A stretch of 64,000 nucleotides of DNA from Streptomyces tubercidicus (GCF_027497495.1 NZ_CP114205.1:930001-994000); one strand, 5' to 3'; shown: positions 34,973 through 44,687, counted from the first letter of the stretch. Program-made: numbers and translations. The notes: generated by a model from the sequence alone, not told the origin.

Positions 34973-34987
34973 ACTCTCCGGAATCTG

Positions 34988-35302
34988 CTACTCGAGTCGC
35001 CTCAGCGACATCTCGTGATCCCCGCTGGAGACCAAGTCTCTTACTGCTGCAAACATTTCGTGCACGCCAGGACGGCGCGTGACCACCAGATCAGGACAGG
35101 TGAAGTACGTTCCGGCGAGACATTCGCCGGTACCCGCCCACCTTTCCATGATCCGACCCATCTCACGGTACGTAAGAAAGGTCGCAGACCATCGCTCTCC
35201 GGTGGGGAGCGAGACCCATCCATCGGCGTTCTCGATCGCTTCTGGCAAGTCCTCCCCGAGTTCAACCTGAAGCGTCAAGAAACCATCGCTGATCTCGTAC
35301 AT
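34988..35302 (-). CDS. Probable immunity protein for the adjacent HINT toxin
   Basis: A 104-residue acidic protein (MYEISDGFLTLQVELGEDLP, GWVSLPTGERWSATFLTYRE, TYFTCPDLVVTRRPGVHEMF). It starts 2 bases after the toxin stop codon and ends before a terminator, the standard place for the immunity gene of a polymorphic toxin. No family recognised. The role is inferred from position and size. Confidence 0.7.
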   Translation of the reverse strand: MYEISDGFLTLQVELGEDLPEAIENADGWVSLPTGERWSATFLTYREMGRIMERWAGTGECLAGTYFTCPDLVVTRRPGVHEMFAAVRDLVSSGDHEMSLRRLE

Positions 35303-35304
35303 CG

Positions 35305-38300
35305 CTACTTTCCGTAGGTCGCCAGGAGGCGTTGGATGACGTTGGGCTCGTTGTTCTTGTCGGCCTTGGCAACGATCTGCATACCATCGCTGGTATTCCG
35401 GTAGAACACTCGACCGCCCCTGCGCCCTCGAAGGTGCGAAATGTCCGTACCAGCAAGGGACTTACTCCCGAGCCCGGGGTTCGTGTTGCCGCCACGGAAC
35501 TGTTTGACCAGATCGTTCATCTCTTTCTGAACTCTCTCGTTCTTTCCAGCTGCTTCCGCTGCGCCAACAAGAAACGGATCATTATGGATAACGGAAGTTA
35601 CCCCACAAAGCCCATCCGAGTTATGAACCAATACCGGAGTGGCACCCGCCAACACATAGTACGTGTGCAGGCCGTTGACCGTGAGGTTGTAGGTCCGCGC
35701 CCGTTCAGCGAAGGGACGATTGCCCGTAATCTTGACCGTACTGCCATCTACGCTCCTGAGCGTCATGCCCGGATGGAGCCGTCCGGCCTCGACCCACGCC
35801 TTCGCTGAGGGTGACCAGAAGGGATGCTCGTTGGTGGCAGAGAGATGCTGCTTGCCCTGAGGGGTGGCGATGGAGAGTTCGTTGAACTTCTTGTCGTGCT
35901 CTGTGACGATGACGTTGGTGACCGTGCGTCGACCGGTCTCACCGCTCACGGGGTCCGTAGAAATCACCGCATCGCCGGTCTTCACGGACTCGATATTCAC
36001 TTTTGAGCGGTCCGCCATGAGTACCTTGGTGCCGGCGAGGAAGCACTTGAAGCACTTCGCTGCTTTCGCGATCCGCGTGCTCTCGGCGATGTCTTCGATG
36101 CCCTCGCCGAGCTTCTTGAGGAGCTTCACCTTGCCGACGGGGAGGACGGAGATGGCGAAGGCGGTGCATGCTCCGAAGGCGGGGTTCTTGATGCACTCCC
36201 TGAGGTCGTTGAGTCCGGTGATTTCCCATACCACGGCGGTGAGGGTGGGGTCGATGACGGGAGTGACGTCGCCGCCGGCCATCACGCAGGGCAGGAGCCC
36301 GGCTATTTCGTTGCTGGTGTGAGAGACGCAGTGGAACTTTTTCGCAGCCTTCTGCTTTTCCTGTTGCTTGCGGGCTTCTTCAGCCTTGCGGCGTGCTTCG
36401 GCTACCTCGCTCTCGCGCTTCTTCTTCACCTCCGTCCATGCCTGGGTGGCGAGGGCGTTGGCTTCCTTAGCGCTCTTGCCGGCGTCGAGTGCTGCAAACC
36501 GGGCGTCATCAGAAGCGGAGTCGGCCAGATAAGCCGAAGTGCGAGCATAGTCGGCGGAGAACTCTGCCTGGGCTGCGGAGCTTTCGGCGTCGGCGGCATC
36601 GTGGTCGGCGGCGTTGGCGGCGCTGCGTGCGGTTTTGGCGGACTTGGCTGCCTCGGCGGCGCTGCCTTCTGCGCTGGTGGCGGACTTGTCGGCGTCGGCG
36701 GCGTACTGTTTGGCGAGGTTGGCGGACTTCTTCGCCCCGTTTGCGGCCTTGGCGGCGTCGTCCTTGGCGTCGACGGCCTTGGCGGCGGATTCTGCCGCCT
36801 TCCAGCTGTTGTGCCGGGCCTTGGCCGCCACGCGGATGCTTCGGCGATCAGCCGCTGCATCTGGGCGATGTGGGTACTGGCGAGCTTGTCCTTGCGGTCG
36901 GCCATGTACTGGCCGACCTGAACGAAGTCGTGGAGCTCGTCAGCGGGGCCGGCCAGGGCGATTTTGGCCGCGGCCTTCATCTCCGGGCCGCCGTCGTTGA
37001 CGAGCTTGGAGGCGATGACCTGCTCGTCGGAGTTCAGCGCCGCATACTGGCCGTTGCTGACGAACGCCGCGAGCACCTTGCCCTTGCCGTTGGCCAGTGC
37101 GGCCTTGGACGCCTCCTTCACGCCGGGGCCGCCGGCGTTGTTGATCTGTGAGACGCGCACGGCGTAGTCGGTGGCGGCCACGTCGTACTGACCGGTCGTG
37201 TAGAAGTCGCTGACCTGCTGATCGGAGCCCTTGAGCGCCTCCTCAGCACCCTTGCGCACGACCTCGTAGGGGCTTTGCGTGCTGAGCTGGGAGACCTGCT
37301 CGCGGATCTCGTCCTGAGCGGCCTGCTTCCACCCCGTGCGCAGGTACTCCAGGACCTCGTCGTCCAGCCCGGACAGGGCTCTGGCGGCGGCCTCCTGGTG
37401 CCAGGGACCACGGATCTTCAGGGCCTTGAGAGCGAGGACGCGGCCCTTTTGTGCGATGGCCTTGGTATCGGCCTCGGGCTTGTCGGCCTCGGCAGCCAGT
37501 TCGGCCGCCGTGGTGTCCAGGGAACGGGACTCCACCAGACCCGCGGCAGAGGTCGCAGTGACCGAGGCGGTCTGTGCCGCGTGGGACCGGGCGCGTTCGA
37601 TGGCGGCAGCGGTGCGGGTGGTCAGGTCCTCCGCCTCGGCCTCACGGGCGATACCGAAGACCTTCTTGGCGGTCGCCGCCGCAGACTCGGCAGCATCTGC
37701 GGCCCTCTTCGCCGCATCTGCGTGTTTCTTCGCCTGTTCGGCCGCCTTCGCTGATTCACCGGCGTGCTTGGCGGCCTCTTCCGCGGCCGCGGCGGCGTTG
37801 TCGGCATGCGTGGCGGCGGAGTCCGCGGCCTCACGTGCTTCGTCGGCGGCGTTGGCGGCCTTGCCGGCCAGGGCCTCGGCGGCGTCGGCTGCGCGGTCGG
37901 CCTCATTGGCGTGACGGCGGGTCTCCGCGGCGGCCGCCCTGGCCTCGCTGGAATGGACGCCCGCGGCCTCGGCGTAGGTGTTGGCCTCATCGGCAGCGTC
38001 CGCCGCGGCGTTGGCGTTGCTGTTGGCGCTGCGGGAGGCCTTTGCGGCGGCGCCTGCGGCCAGCGAGGCAGCGCCGGCCTGCTTGGCCGCCTGTGCGGAG
38101 GTCCGAGCGAGGGTGGCCGCTGCGCGGGCCTTCTTCGCCATGTCCCTGGCTTCGCCCGCCCGGCCCGCGTCGTACGCGGCCGCGATCGAGGCGTTGTAGG
38201 CGTCGTTGGCCGCATCAGCGGCATTGGCGGCCGCCGCGGCGGTCTGCGCCGCTGCGAAAGCGGCAATGCGGGCCGAGCGGTTGGCGGCGTTGGCCGCGCT

Positions 38301-39323
38301 GATGGCCGTCTGCGACGCGGCAGCAGCAGCACGCGCCGCATCGGCGGCCTGCTTGGCCTTGACCGCCGCCCGCTGGGAGTCGTTCTTGGCGGCGTTGGTC
38401 TCCCGTGCCGCCTTCCGCGCGGCTTCCTTGGCGAGATCCGACGCCTCGATCGCACGCGTGGAGGCTACCTGCGCCTTCTCGGTCGCGTCCTTGGCCCGCT
38501 TGCCGGCCAGGGTGGCCTGCTCGGTCAGCTGGGCGATGGTGGCATGTTCCTGGTCGCGATTCCGGGCGACGAACTGCCCCACCTCGAGGAACTCGGCGAT
38601 GTCGTCGGGCGTGCCCTTGAGCGCGACCTTGCCGGCTGCCTTGACCGCCGGGCCGCCCGAGTTGACGAGCTGCGAGACCTCGACCTCGTTGTCCGTCTCG
38701 CGCGCCGTGTACTGCCCCTCCGCGAGGAACTTCGCCCGGTCTTCCGGGGTGCCCTTCAACGCTGCCTTGCCGGCGTCCTTGACCCCGTTGCCCCCGAAGT
38801 TGATGACCCGGGAGACCTCGACCTGCTGGTCCTCCTCCAGCGGAGCCTTCCAGCCATCCTTCAAAAACGCCCGCAGCGCCTCGGGGTGCTCCGAAGTGCT
38901 GCTCTTCAAGGCCGTTTTGGCCGCCTCGCGTACCGCAGGACCACCGGCGTTGAAGATCCGGCTCGCATCGACATAGTCGTCGACGAACTCGATACCGTCC
39001 CTCTGGTCAAGGAACGTCTCAAGATCTTCATCCTTACCAAGAAGTGCCTGCTCAGCAGCTTCCTTGACCCCAGGACCGCCATCTGTCCAGTAGTCGACAA
39101 CTCGCTCACGCATGAAATGCAGGTCGTCGTCGTTCGTGTCCGCAGCGGCGGCAGGCCCCGATCCCAGGAGTCCAGCCACCAATGACGCGGTCAGCAGCGT
39201 GGCCCAGGAGCCAAGAAGCGGCCGTCCACTGCTGCTGGGTAACAGGCCGCTCTTGAGGAGCCAAGCGGCTCTCTTTGCGCTTGATCCCGGTCTCATACGG
39301 TTCGGTCCTCTCTTGTCATTCAT
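35305..39323 (-). pseudogene. Giant ALF-repeat, HINT-domain polymorphic toxin, split by one frameshift
   Basis: An exported toxin of about 1,340 residues if read through a one-base shift. N-terminus: signal region (LGSWATLLTASLVAGLLGSG, then PAAAA). ALF-type repeats follow at about 70-265 and again 625-815 (AGGPAVREAAKTAL, SGGPAVKAAGKVALKGTPDD). Long Ala-rich coiled coils lie between and after them. In the second segment (36831-35305) a pretoxin HINT domain runs from KCFLAGTKVLMADRSKVNIE to PVLVHNS (36045-35620), with TNEHPFW as its TxxH-like motif. The last 104 residues are the toxin (NPGLGSKSLAGTDISHLRGR, RGGRVFYRNTSDGMQIVAKA), RelE/ParE-like in look. The first frame breaks at about 36831 after RLIAEASA; adding one G gives EASAVAAKARHNSW. 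Either inactivated or an assembly error. Confidence 0.85.
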
Positions 39324-39451
39324 AGCGATCGGTCATCCCCCGGCTGCCGGCAAACCGCTCAGTAGACGGGGCGGCACGCACGGGCATATCTCAAGGCAGT
39401 GGGCAGGTGGTCACGCAATCGACTCTGCTCGCGCGCACCTTTTGACCCGCG

Positions 39452-41344
39452 TCACGGCCTCACCAGAAGACGCTCCGTCGACAGAAGGGTGCTGGTGGTG
39501 TCGGGATGGAGGGTGAGTTTCCCTCCGGGCCAGAGCACCACGAGGTCGTTCTGACCGGCCGGGCCACCGAAGGAACCCACGGTGGCCAGCAAGGCATCGC
39601 GCCAAGGGGACTTGGCGGGCATCAGCCGGTGCTCGCGCCCGAAGACTTCAGCGGCGATGTTCTCGTATGCCGTGACCTCGCCGTCGCTCCAGCGGACGAA
39701 CAGATCCTGGTCTCCCGTTCCCGGGCGGAAGTCACCCGCCGAGACGTCCCGTGCGTGCGGCCAGGTGGTGTCGGGCGGTTTGACGAGCTGCCGCTCGGCG
39801 TGCAGCCCCTTGGCGTCCACGTTCGTGTACAGGGTCACTTCACCATCGGTCCAGGTGACCAGGAGGTCGTCGCTGCGCGTGTTGCCACCGCCGAAGCGCC
39901 CGGCGGCCATCGTGCTCGCGTGGGTCCAGGTGTCGTTGGGCCCCTTCAGCTCCACCCTGTCCGTCAGCTTGTTGCTTTCGTTGACATCCTTGAAGAGGGT
40001 CAGCCTGCCGTCGGTCCAGCGGACCAGAAGGTCATCACTCGCGTCACCGGTGAAGTCGCCGGCGGTGATGACCGCGGCCTGCTGCCATGCCTTGTCCTTG
40101 ACGAGCTGGACGTCCTTGCCGAATCCGTATGCGCCGTCACCCGGGTAGAGGGAGAGCTCACCGTCGGACCAGCGCACGATGAGATCGCTGACGTTGTTGC
40201 GTACCGAGGAAGTGTGGAAGCGGCCGGTCGTCAGGACCCTTGCATGGGTCCAGGTTCCGGCGGTTCCCATGGACGTGCCGGTGCCCGGATCCGGGTCCGA
40301 CGGCGTCCCCGTGGCGGCCTGCCGGTAGAGCCGGAAGACGTCCTCGTCGAATTGAGACGTGTAGCTGGTGTGGTCGAAGAGGCCGCCGGTCTTGTAACCG
40401 CCGATGACACCGACGAGGTCGCCACGCCGGCCGTCGAAGTTCTCCAGGAAGGGACCGCCGCTGACACCGGTGCGGAAACCCTCGCACTTGATTTCCATGA
40501 ACCGGCCCTGGAAGGCGGTGGTGTCATTGATGCACTGAAGAGGGGTCTTCTGGCCACCGGGGTAGCCGACGAGGGTCACGGCTTTGCGTGCGAGCTTCGC
40601 CGTGGGCACGGAGGTCAGTTCGTTGCCGCGTCCGACGGCGTCCTCCAGGAGCTGGCCTCGGGCGTTCGGGCCGACGTTCAGGAAGGCGAAGTTGACGTCA
40701 TCGTCGGGCGTCGAGCCTGGGTAGCGGGTATCGATCCAGATTTTGTCTTCCTGGACCGGGAAGATCCCGTAGGGAGCGTCTCCTGCCTGCCCGGCCGTGG
40801 TTGCTCCGGCGCGGTAGCCCGGCACGAATGCGAAGTCGTGGTGGCGGCGGTCGCCCTTGAGGCAGTGCGCGGCCGTGATGGCGAGGCTCTTGGTCGGCGA
40901 GGCCACCGCACTGGCGGTGCAGAACTGGTCCGGAGTGGCCGAGCCATCGGTGGCACGGATCAGGAACACGCCGACCGTGGCGATCCCCTCGGGCACCTGA
41001 CGGGACGGCTCGTTCGCCAGCGAACGCTTCCGCCTCTGCCCGGGCTCTGACGGTGATGGTGTATCCGCCTCACCCGAAGGCGAGGCATCCACCGGAACGG
41101 CGGCACGGATGCGCTCCGGCGTCCAGTACCGCTGCGCCTCCCGTGCCTTCTCGGCCTGATCCTCGTGCACACCGTGCACAGAGTCGGGCCCGATTCCTGG
41201 TGGAACCGTGGTGGGGTCGGTAGTAACGGGCTCAGTACCGGAGGAACCCGGTCCCTCATAAGGGAGGGCAGTCGCCGGAGTGGCGATTGCCAGTGATGCA
41301 CACAGGGCCAGGACGGTGGCGCGCACCCACGATATGCGTCTCAT
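39452..41344 (-). CDS. Secreted trypsin-like serine protease with FG-GAP-like repeats
   Basis: A 630-residue exported protein. Signal peptide: VRATVLALCASLAIATPATA. After a proline-rich propeptide-like stretch comes an S1 protease domain with SLAITAAHCLKGD (His), TPDDDVNFAFLNV (Asp) and CEGFRTGVSGGPFLENFDG (Ser), so the triad is complete. The C-terminal half has four or five beta-propeller-like repeats of about 55 residues, each with a DLIVRWSDGELSLYPG-type core. The ATG at 41344 follows GGAAAG. It stands between a pseudoprotease of the same design and the ALF/HINT toxin, which suggests a role in processing or handling the exported toxin (inference). Confidence 0.9.
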   Translation of the reverse strand: MRRISWVRATVLALCASLAIATPATALPYEGPGSSGTEPVTTDPTTVPPGIGPDSVHGVHEDQAEKAREAQRYWTPERIRAAVPVDASPSGEADTPSPSEPGQRRKRSLANEPSRQVPEGIATVGVFLIRATDGSATPDQFCTASAVASPTKSLAITAAHCLKGDRRHHDFAFVPGYRAGATTAGQAGDAPYGIFPVQEDKIWIDTRYPGSTPDDDVNFAFLNVGPNARGQLLEDAVGRGNELTSVPTAKLARKAVTLVGYPGGQKTPLQCINDTTAFQGRFMEIKCEGFRTGVSGGPFLENFDGRRGDLVGVIGGYKTGGLFDHTSYTSQFDEDVFRLYRQAATGTPSDPDPGTGTSMGTAGTWTHARVLTTGRFHTSSVRNNVSDLIVRWSDGELSLYPGDGAYGFGKDVQLVKDKAWQQAAVITAGDFTGDASDDLLVRWTDGRLTLFKDVNESNKLTDRVELKGPNDTWTHASTMAAGRFGGGNTRSDDLLVTWTDGEVTLYTNVDAKGLHAERQLVKPPDTTWPHARDVSAGDFRPGTGDQDLFVRWSDGEVTAYENIAAEVFGREHRLMPAKSPWRDALLATVGSFGGPAGQNDLVVLWPGGKLTLHPDTTSTLLSTERLLVRP

Positions 41345-41477
41345 GGAGCTTTCCATTGTGAGGTTCGGGGGATGTGGAGGTCGGGTCAGCCCGGAGCAAG
41401 CCGGTCACTTGGTGACATCGACGCCGCGTGATGCGACGGGAGCACTCGGCGCCCTGTCGCGTCTCGCGGCGTGGGCG

Positions 41478-43067
41478 TCAACCGACGATCTTGACCTCGC
41501 GGGGCTTGGTCTCGGGGGACAGGCCCGGGTAGATGCTGAGGGCGCCGTTCTCCCGTCGCACGAGCACGTCGTGGATCCGCTCGTTGCCGACGAAGGCCCC
41601 GGCATTGACGACGGTGGCGTCGTCCCAGTCGGTCTTCGGCTTGAACAGCTGACTCTCACCGTGGAACCCCGCGGTGTCGACCCCCGGGTAGATGGTGGCC
41701 TCGCCGTCCGACCACCGCACCAGCAGGTCCATGGTCTTCTTGCCGGTGAACTCTCCGGCGCTGATATGGGTGGCGTGCGGCCAGGTGGTGTTCTTGTTGA
41801 CGATCACCTTCTGTGCCTTGTCCGCCACGCCGTTGGTGTCGAGGTCGGGGTGGAGCGTGACGCGGCCGTCGTCCCAGGTCACCAGCAGGTCGTCACGCTG
41901 CTGGTCGGTCGAGTAGCGGCCCGCCGTGATCTGGGTGGCGTGCGGCCAGAGGGTGTTCTTGGCCTTGGCGAGCTGCTTCTCGCCGTGGAAGCCCTTGGCG
42001 TCGACGTGGGTGTACTGCGTCAGCTCACCGTCGCCCCAGCGCACCACCAGCCCGTCCGTACCGCCGCCGAAGCTCGCGCCGGTGATCTGCTTGGCGTGCT
42101 GCCAGATGCTCGTCTTGGGCGGCTTCGGTGGCTCGGCGAGCTGGTACTCGGCGGCGAAGGGGTGGCGGGGGTCCTTGTCGTCGGAGCCCTGGTAGAGGGT
42201 GACTTCCGCGTCGTTCCAGCGCACGATCATGTCCATGTGCCGGGTACCGCCGGCCGAGCCGCCGGTGAAGTACCCCGACGCGATGTGGGTGGCCTTCTCC
42301 CACGGCGCGGCGGCGAAGACCGGGCGGTAGCGGACCTGCTGCACCCAAGCACCCAGGTCATCCACCCGGGCGTCCACGGCGCCGGTGCGAGTCTCGGTCG
42401 GGGCGGTGCCCAGGCACCCACCCTGCCAGGACACACTGTTGACGGCTACCAGCTCCACCCGGCCACCGCTCTCCCGCAGCGCCGGACCTCCGGTGTCGCC
42501 CTGGCACACGGCCGCGCTCTTACCGGTGATCTCCAGCGTCCCGTCCTGCACCGCGTCGACCGTGAAGGCGGCCGCGTGCAGCTTGTCGGGCACCCACTCG
42601 GTCGCGGTCCGCCCAAAACCGATGACCTTCAACTCCTCACCCTGAGCGGGAGAAGCCGAGGCAAGGGTCACGGGCGTGATGCCGCTGACCGGCTTCGCCA
42701 GCTGGGCCATCACCACATCGCGCCCCGGATAGGGCACCACCTGGGTGACGTCGGCAACCGTTCCTGCCGAACCACTCAGGTCGGTCCGACCGACGGTCAC
42801 CGAGGTCTTCCACTTGGGCGCACCCTCGGTGACCTTCGGGCTCTTGGGGTCGTCGGCGAAGCAGCCGGCGGCGGTGAGCACCCATTGCTTGTCCACCAGC
42901 GCACCCGAGCAACTGCGCTTGCCGTCACCGATGCCGAGCTTCACGGCGAACGCGTAGGTCTCGCCCGAGGCGGCGGTGCCACCTGCGACTGCGTACGCCG
43001 GCACGCCCGTCATGAAGGAGGCCGCGCATAATCCTGATATCCACGCGGCGCGCGAACGTCTGCCCAT
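41478..43067 (-). CDS. Secreted trypsin-fold pseudoprotease with FG-GAP-like repeats
   Basis: A 529-residue exported protein with the same plan as the next gene. Signal peptide: MGRRSRAAWISGLCAASFMT, then GVPAYA. The S1 fold is recognisable, but two catalytic positions are changed: the TAAHC motif reads WVLTAAGCFADDP (His to Gly, codon GGC), and GDSGGP reads CQGDTGGPALRE (Ser to Thr, codon ACC). The Asp region (GRDVVMAQLAKP) is kept. C-terminal repeats: MIVRWNDAEVTLYQG, LVVRWGDGELTQYTH, DLLVTWDDGRVTLHPD, DLLVRWSDGEATIYPG, DVLVRRENGALSIYPG. It likely binds rather than cuts. The ATG at 43067 gives the signal peptide. Confidence 0.88.
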   Translation of the reverse strand: MGRRSRAAWISGLCAASFMTGVPAYAVAGGTAASGETYAFAVKLGIGDGKRSCSGALVDKQWVLTAAGCFADDPKSPKVTEGAPKWKTSVTVGRTDLSGSAGTVADVTQVVPYPGRDVVMAQLAKPVSGITPVTLASASPAQGEELKVIGFGRTATEWVPDKLHAAAFTVDAVQDGTLEITGKSAAVCQGDTGGPALRESGGRVELVAVNSVSWQGGCLGTAPTETRTGAVDARVDDLGAWVQQVRYRPVFAAAPWEKATHIASGYFTGGSAGGTRHMDMIVRWNDAEVTLYQGSDDKDPRHPFAAEYQLAEPPKPPKTSIWQHAKQITGASFGGGTDGLVVRWGDGELTQYTHVDAKGFHGEKQLAKAKNTLWPHATQITAGRYSTDQQRDDLLVTWDDGRVTLHPDLDTNGVADKAQKVIVNKNTTWPHATHISAGEFTGKKTMDLLVRWSDGEATIYPGVDTAGFHGESQLFKPKTDWDDATVVNAGAFVGNERIHDVLVRRENGALSIYPGLSPETKPREVKIVG

Positions 43068-43170
43068 CACTGACACTTTCTGTTCGATCGAGGAAGGGGG
43101 CACAGTTCCGGGCACGCTCAACAGCGTGCCCCTGCCCACTTGGTGCCGGAGAAGTTGCCGCCCGACGGCG

Positions 43171-43674
43171 TCAGCTGGTGACGCGGAGCTCCACAAGGAC
43201 TGAGCGCTTCTCGGAGTTGCCGGCCTCGCCCAATGGCTTGTAGTCGTTCTTGGGCGCGTTGATGACGGTTTCCTTGCCGTCTGCGGTGATCGTGGCCTGC
43301 ACCGGGTGCCCCACGGTCCACATCCCGAAGGCGTCGGCCAACTCCATCGTCAGATAGCCCTTGGTGCCACGGACCGCAAAACAGTAATCCACCTGGCCCG
43401 TACGGGATTTGACCATGATGTCGTAGGCGGAGTCGCAGCCGGTCAGCACGATGTGACCGTCGCCCCGCTTCAGGGAGATCTTCTGATCCTGCAGGATCCG
43501 CGCGGCGTTCGGGTAGCTGAAGTCCTCGACCGCGGAGGGCATCTCGGTTGCGGTCGCGGACGGCGGATCGTCCTGCGGGGCGGCCTGCGCAATCGTCAGG
43601 CCGGCCATCACCGCCGACAGCGACATTGCGCCAACAAGGCTGGCTAACAGCGCTTTTCGGGCACGAGCTATCAC
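43171..43674 (-). CDS. Small secreted protein, unknown function
   Basis: A 167-residue protein starting at GTG 43674 behind GAAGGA. Signal peptide: KALLASLVGAMSLSAVMAGL, then TIAQA. The mature part (DFSYPNAARILQDQKISLKR, GDGHIVLTGCDSAYDIMVKS, GQVDYCFAVRGTKGYLTMEL) has two cysteines that may pair. No domain recognised. It is the first gene of the minus-strand exported set, 103 bp before the pseudoprotease. Confidence 0.8.
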   Translation of the reverse strand: MIARARKALLASLVGAMSLSAVMAGLTIAQAAPQDDPPSATATEMPSAVEDFSYPNAARILQDQKISLKRGDGHIVLTGCDSAYDIMVKSRTGQVDYCFAVRGTKGYLTMELADAFGMWTVGHPVQATITADGKETVINAPKNDYKPLGEAGNSEKRSVLVELRVTS

Positions 43675-44028
43675 TACGGTGTCCTTCCGGCTAAAGGGTT
43701 GGATATCAACATGTGTCGTTACAGTGAAGAAGTAAAGCATATGTAAGGCATATGTGAACGTGTTCATGACTCGTTCGTGACGGTGGCTGCCAACTTCCGC
43801 CCGAACGAGATGCCGGGCCCTGGACGCACGAGCATGCGCGGGAGGGCAAGATCCGGACCAGGCGCGGACCAGTCCCCAGAGTGTGGGGTCGTTGCAACAC
43901 TCAGACAGGCCAACGCCGCCGGGGACGCATGTATGCGGGACTACGCACCCCCGCCACTCACAGGACGGCGTTCGATGCTCCCGACTGGCGAATGAGCGAA
44001 AATTCCTGCCCCTCGGGAGGCAGGAAGG
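43675..44028. promoter_or_regulatory. Promoter region with 11-bp-period direct repeat
   Basis: Upstream of the small secreted protein, GCATATGT occurs twice (43737-43744 and 43748-43755), giving heptamers separated by 4 bases. That spacing (one helical turn) is the arrangement of SARP-type activator sites, though the heptamer sequence differs from the usual one. The part from 43957 to 44028 matches 21316-21391 in patches and includes the probable terminator hairpin of yjbQ (CCTGCC...GGCAGG, about 44006-44027). Confidence 0.45.
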
Positions 44029-44451
44029 TCACCCCAGGAAGCTCAACCGGACCCGACGGTCCGTGTTGCTCGTGTTCGTGTCGACCAGGCAGACCGACTG
44101 CCAGGTGCCCAGAGCCATGTGACCCGCTACGACGGGGAGGGTGGCGTGGGGTGGGACCAGGGCGGGGAGGACGTGGTCGCGGCCGTGGCCGGGGGTGCCG
44201 TGGCGGTGGTGCCAGCGGTTGTCGGCGGGGAGGAGGTCGCGCAAGGCGGCCAGGAGGTCTTCGTCGCTGCCTGCGCCGGTTTCCAATACGGCAATGCCGG
44301 CCGTTGCGTGCGGCACGAAAATATTCAGCAGGCCGTCGCGGCCCTCAGCTGTTTCGCGGAGGAAGGCGGCGCAGTCGGCGGTGAGGTCGGCGACGGTTTC
44401 CGTGGTGCCGGTGGTGATGTCCAGGGTGCGAGTGGTGAATGCGGTGCTCAT
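44029..44451 (-). CDS. YjbQ family protein (UPF0047)
   Basis: A 140-residue protein of the YjbQ family, in which some members show weak thiamine-phosphate synthase activity. Marks: TLDITTGTTETVADLTADCA, LLNIFVPHATAGIAVLETGA with the conserved HATAGI, RDHVLPALVPPHATLPVVAG and HMALGTWQSVCLVDT. The full length and ends are normal. It is divergent from the ssu leader. Its last 17 codons are duplicated at 21392-21445. Confidence 0.92.
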   Translation of the reverse strand: MSTAFTTRTLDITTGTTETVADLTADCAAFLRETAEGRDGLLNIFVPHATAGIAVLETGAGSDEDLLAALRDLLPADNRWHHRHGTPGHGRDHVLPALVPPHATLPVVAGHMALGTWQSVCLVDTNTSNTDRRVRLSFLG

Positions 44452-44597
44452 GCGTTCATTTTCGTATGGATGGTGCGTCCTCGTCCGTACCCCCGAGGGG
44501 TGTCGTTCGCAATGCCGGATCCATGCTGCGGCAACAAAGGTCCATCAGCCGAGACGGTGTTTGACCCCTCTTTGAGCACGCCGCTACGTTCAGCGGC

Positions 44598-44687
44598 ATG
44601 TCTTCATCAGCCCTGCTCACCACGCGCGGTCATATCGACCTGCTGCGGGTGGCTTCTGCCGCGTGTCGCCGCGGCGGCCGTTGCTGA
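44598..44687 (+). CDS. Cysteine-ending leader peptide upstream of ssu genes
   Basis: A 29-residue frame: MSSSALLTTRGHIDLLRVAS, then AACRRGGRC and stop. It has the pattern of the short leader peptides found in actinomycetes before sulphur-assimilation genes (R/GHIDL-x-RVASAxCR). Cys codons TGT and TGC lie close to the end. Ribosome stalling at them when cysteine is low would be a classic attenuation switch for the downstream sulfonate operon. The peptide pattern is recognised; the mechanism here is inferred. Confidence 0.7.
   Translation: MSSSALLTTRGHIDLLRVASAACRRGGRC

Noticed and set aside
36319..36921. Plus-strand Gly/Leu-rich frame resembling a secreted protein
   Set aside because: Also a shadow of the Ala-rich toxin segment.
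36426..38450. Repetitive DNA in the toxin gene as a possible repeat array
   Set aside because: The repetition reflects Ala-rich coiled-coil codons and is not regular at the DNA level.
37764..39185. 473-codon Gly-rich plus-strand frame
   Set aside because: It is the complement of the Ala-rich toxin coil (GCC read as GGC), not a gene.
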